The position numbers and the translations under genes were made by a program. Shown here one piece after another: positions 32,816 to 32,896 of a DNA stretch of 32,896 nucleotides. The DNA is from an uncultured Bdellovibrionales bacterium (GTDB lineage Bacteria; Bdellovibrionota; Bdellovibrionia; Bdellovibrionales; Bdellovibrionaceae): the NCBI GenBank assembly GCA_903926205.1, contig CAIYID010000080.1, positions 1 through 32,896 on the forward strand, in the 5' to 3' direction. How positions within the stretch are numbered: the first letter of the stretch is position 1; the number at the start of each line of letters is the position of its first letter. The notes under the pieces were generated by a model. That model saw only the letters and a program-made list of their open reading frames with translations, was not told the DNA's origin and made no database searches.

Positions 32816-32896
32816 GAATGTTCGTGTTTATCAAACTCAAACCCACGTGCATCTGAAAATCGGACACTCGTTGTTGCTTGTGGGTTTTATTCTAGA
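32807..32896 (+). CDS. IS1-like transposase, N-terminal 30 codons (partial)
   Basis: The ATG at 32807 opens MKPECSCLSNSNPRASENRT followed by LVVACGFYSR, aligned without gaps to the left-hand transposase (MKPKCSCSSSSIPRPSESRT...). The zinc-binding cysteines at residues 5 and 7 and the Cys at 25 are kept. The frame is open to the window edge. Confidence 0.8.
   Translation, partial: MKPECSCLSNSNPRASENRTLVVACGFYSR

Larger units (their letters stand above)
32756..32896 (+). mobile_element. IS1-like element, right copy (cut by window edge)
   Basis: This is the 5' end of a second IS1-like element, reading rightward out of the window and thus inverted relative to the left copy. The first 60 bases are identical to the left copy. 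The next 81 bases differ at 14 positions by my count (about 83 percent identity), so the copies are related but not recent duplicates. Confidence 0.8.

Overview
The window reads as chromosomal DNA of a Gram-negative bacterium, most likely a member of the Bdellovibrionota (Bdellovibrio-like) or a relative. The indications are moderate AT-richness, many signal-peptide and lipobox proteins of unknown family, fused mutase IcmF, a FadI/FadJ pair, and IS1-like single-ORF transposases. This placement is an inference from gene content, not a search result. I saw no rRNA, tRNA or CRISPR array.

Layout, left to right. (1) 1-500: the 5' part of an outward-facing IS1-like element. (2) 509-2949: a minus-strand pair of overlapping genes, a small exported protein and a large Cys-rich secreted protein. 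(3) 3353-4270: a receiver-CheX fusion whose receiver has lost its phospho-acceptor Asp, followed by a 12-bp tandem repeat. (4) 4364-9426: a minus-strand short-chain acyl-CoA operon, hbd - enoyl-CoA hydratase - icmF. (5) 9771-12821: two plus-strand lipoproteins, one NlpC/P60-like and one TIG plus beta-propeller. (6) 12847-16358: a barrel-like outer-membrane protein with D-Ala-D-Ala ligase, divergent from an exported protein. (7) 16341-18882: a lipoprotein gene, a RelA/SpoT-like protein behind its own near-leaderless promoter, and a PlsC-type acyltransferase joined to it by an ATGA overlap. (8) 19224-22734: the fadI-fadJ beta-oxidation operon with a clear terminator. (9) 22949-26640: a MaeB-type malic enzyme and HflX. 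(10) 26669-32460: an outer-membrane protein and a very large metzincin-type lipoprotein. (11) 32756-32896: the second, inverted IS1-like copy.

Together the metabolic genes cover acyl-CoA oxidation (FadI/FadJ), short-chain hydroxyacyl/enoyl-CoA steps (Hbd, crotonase), butyryl/isobutyryl-CoA isomerisation (IcmF) and C4-to-C3 decarboxylation (malic enzyme), as expected in an organism living on lipids and amino acids. Much of the rest is envelope: Ddl, PlsC, two barrel-like proteins, four lipoproteins and several other exported proteins.

The most unusual points are: the RelA/SpoT-like protein with a near-leaderless start coupled to plsC; the pseudo-receiver-CheX fusion; the two outward-facing IS copies whose non-coding ends are identical while their coding parts have diverged; the giant metzincin lipoprotein with a GAD repeat linker; and a structured, terminator-bearing intergenic segment at 18980-19068. 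Both window ends lie inside the same repeat family, which is also what a contig broken at repeats would look like.
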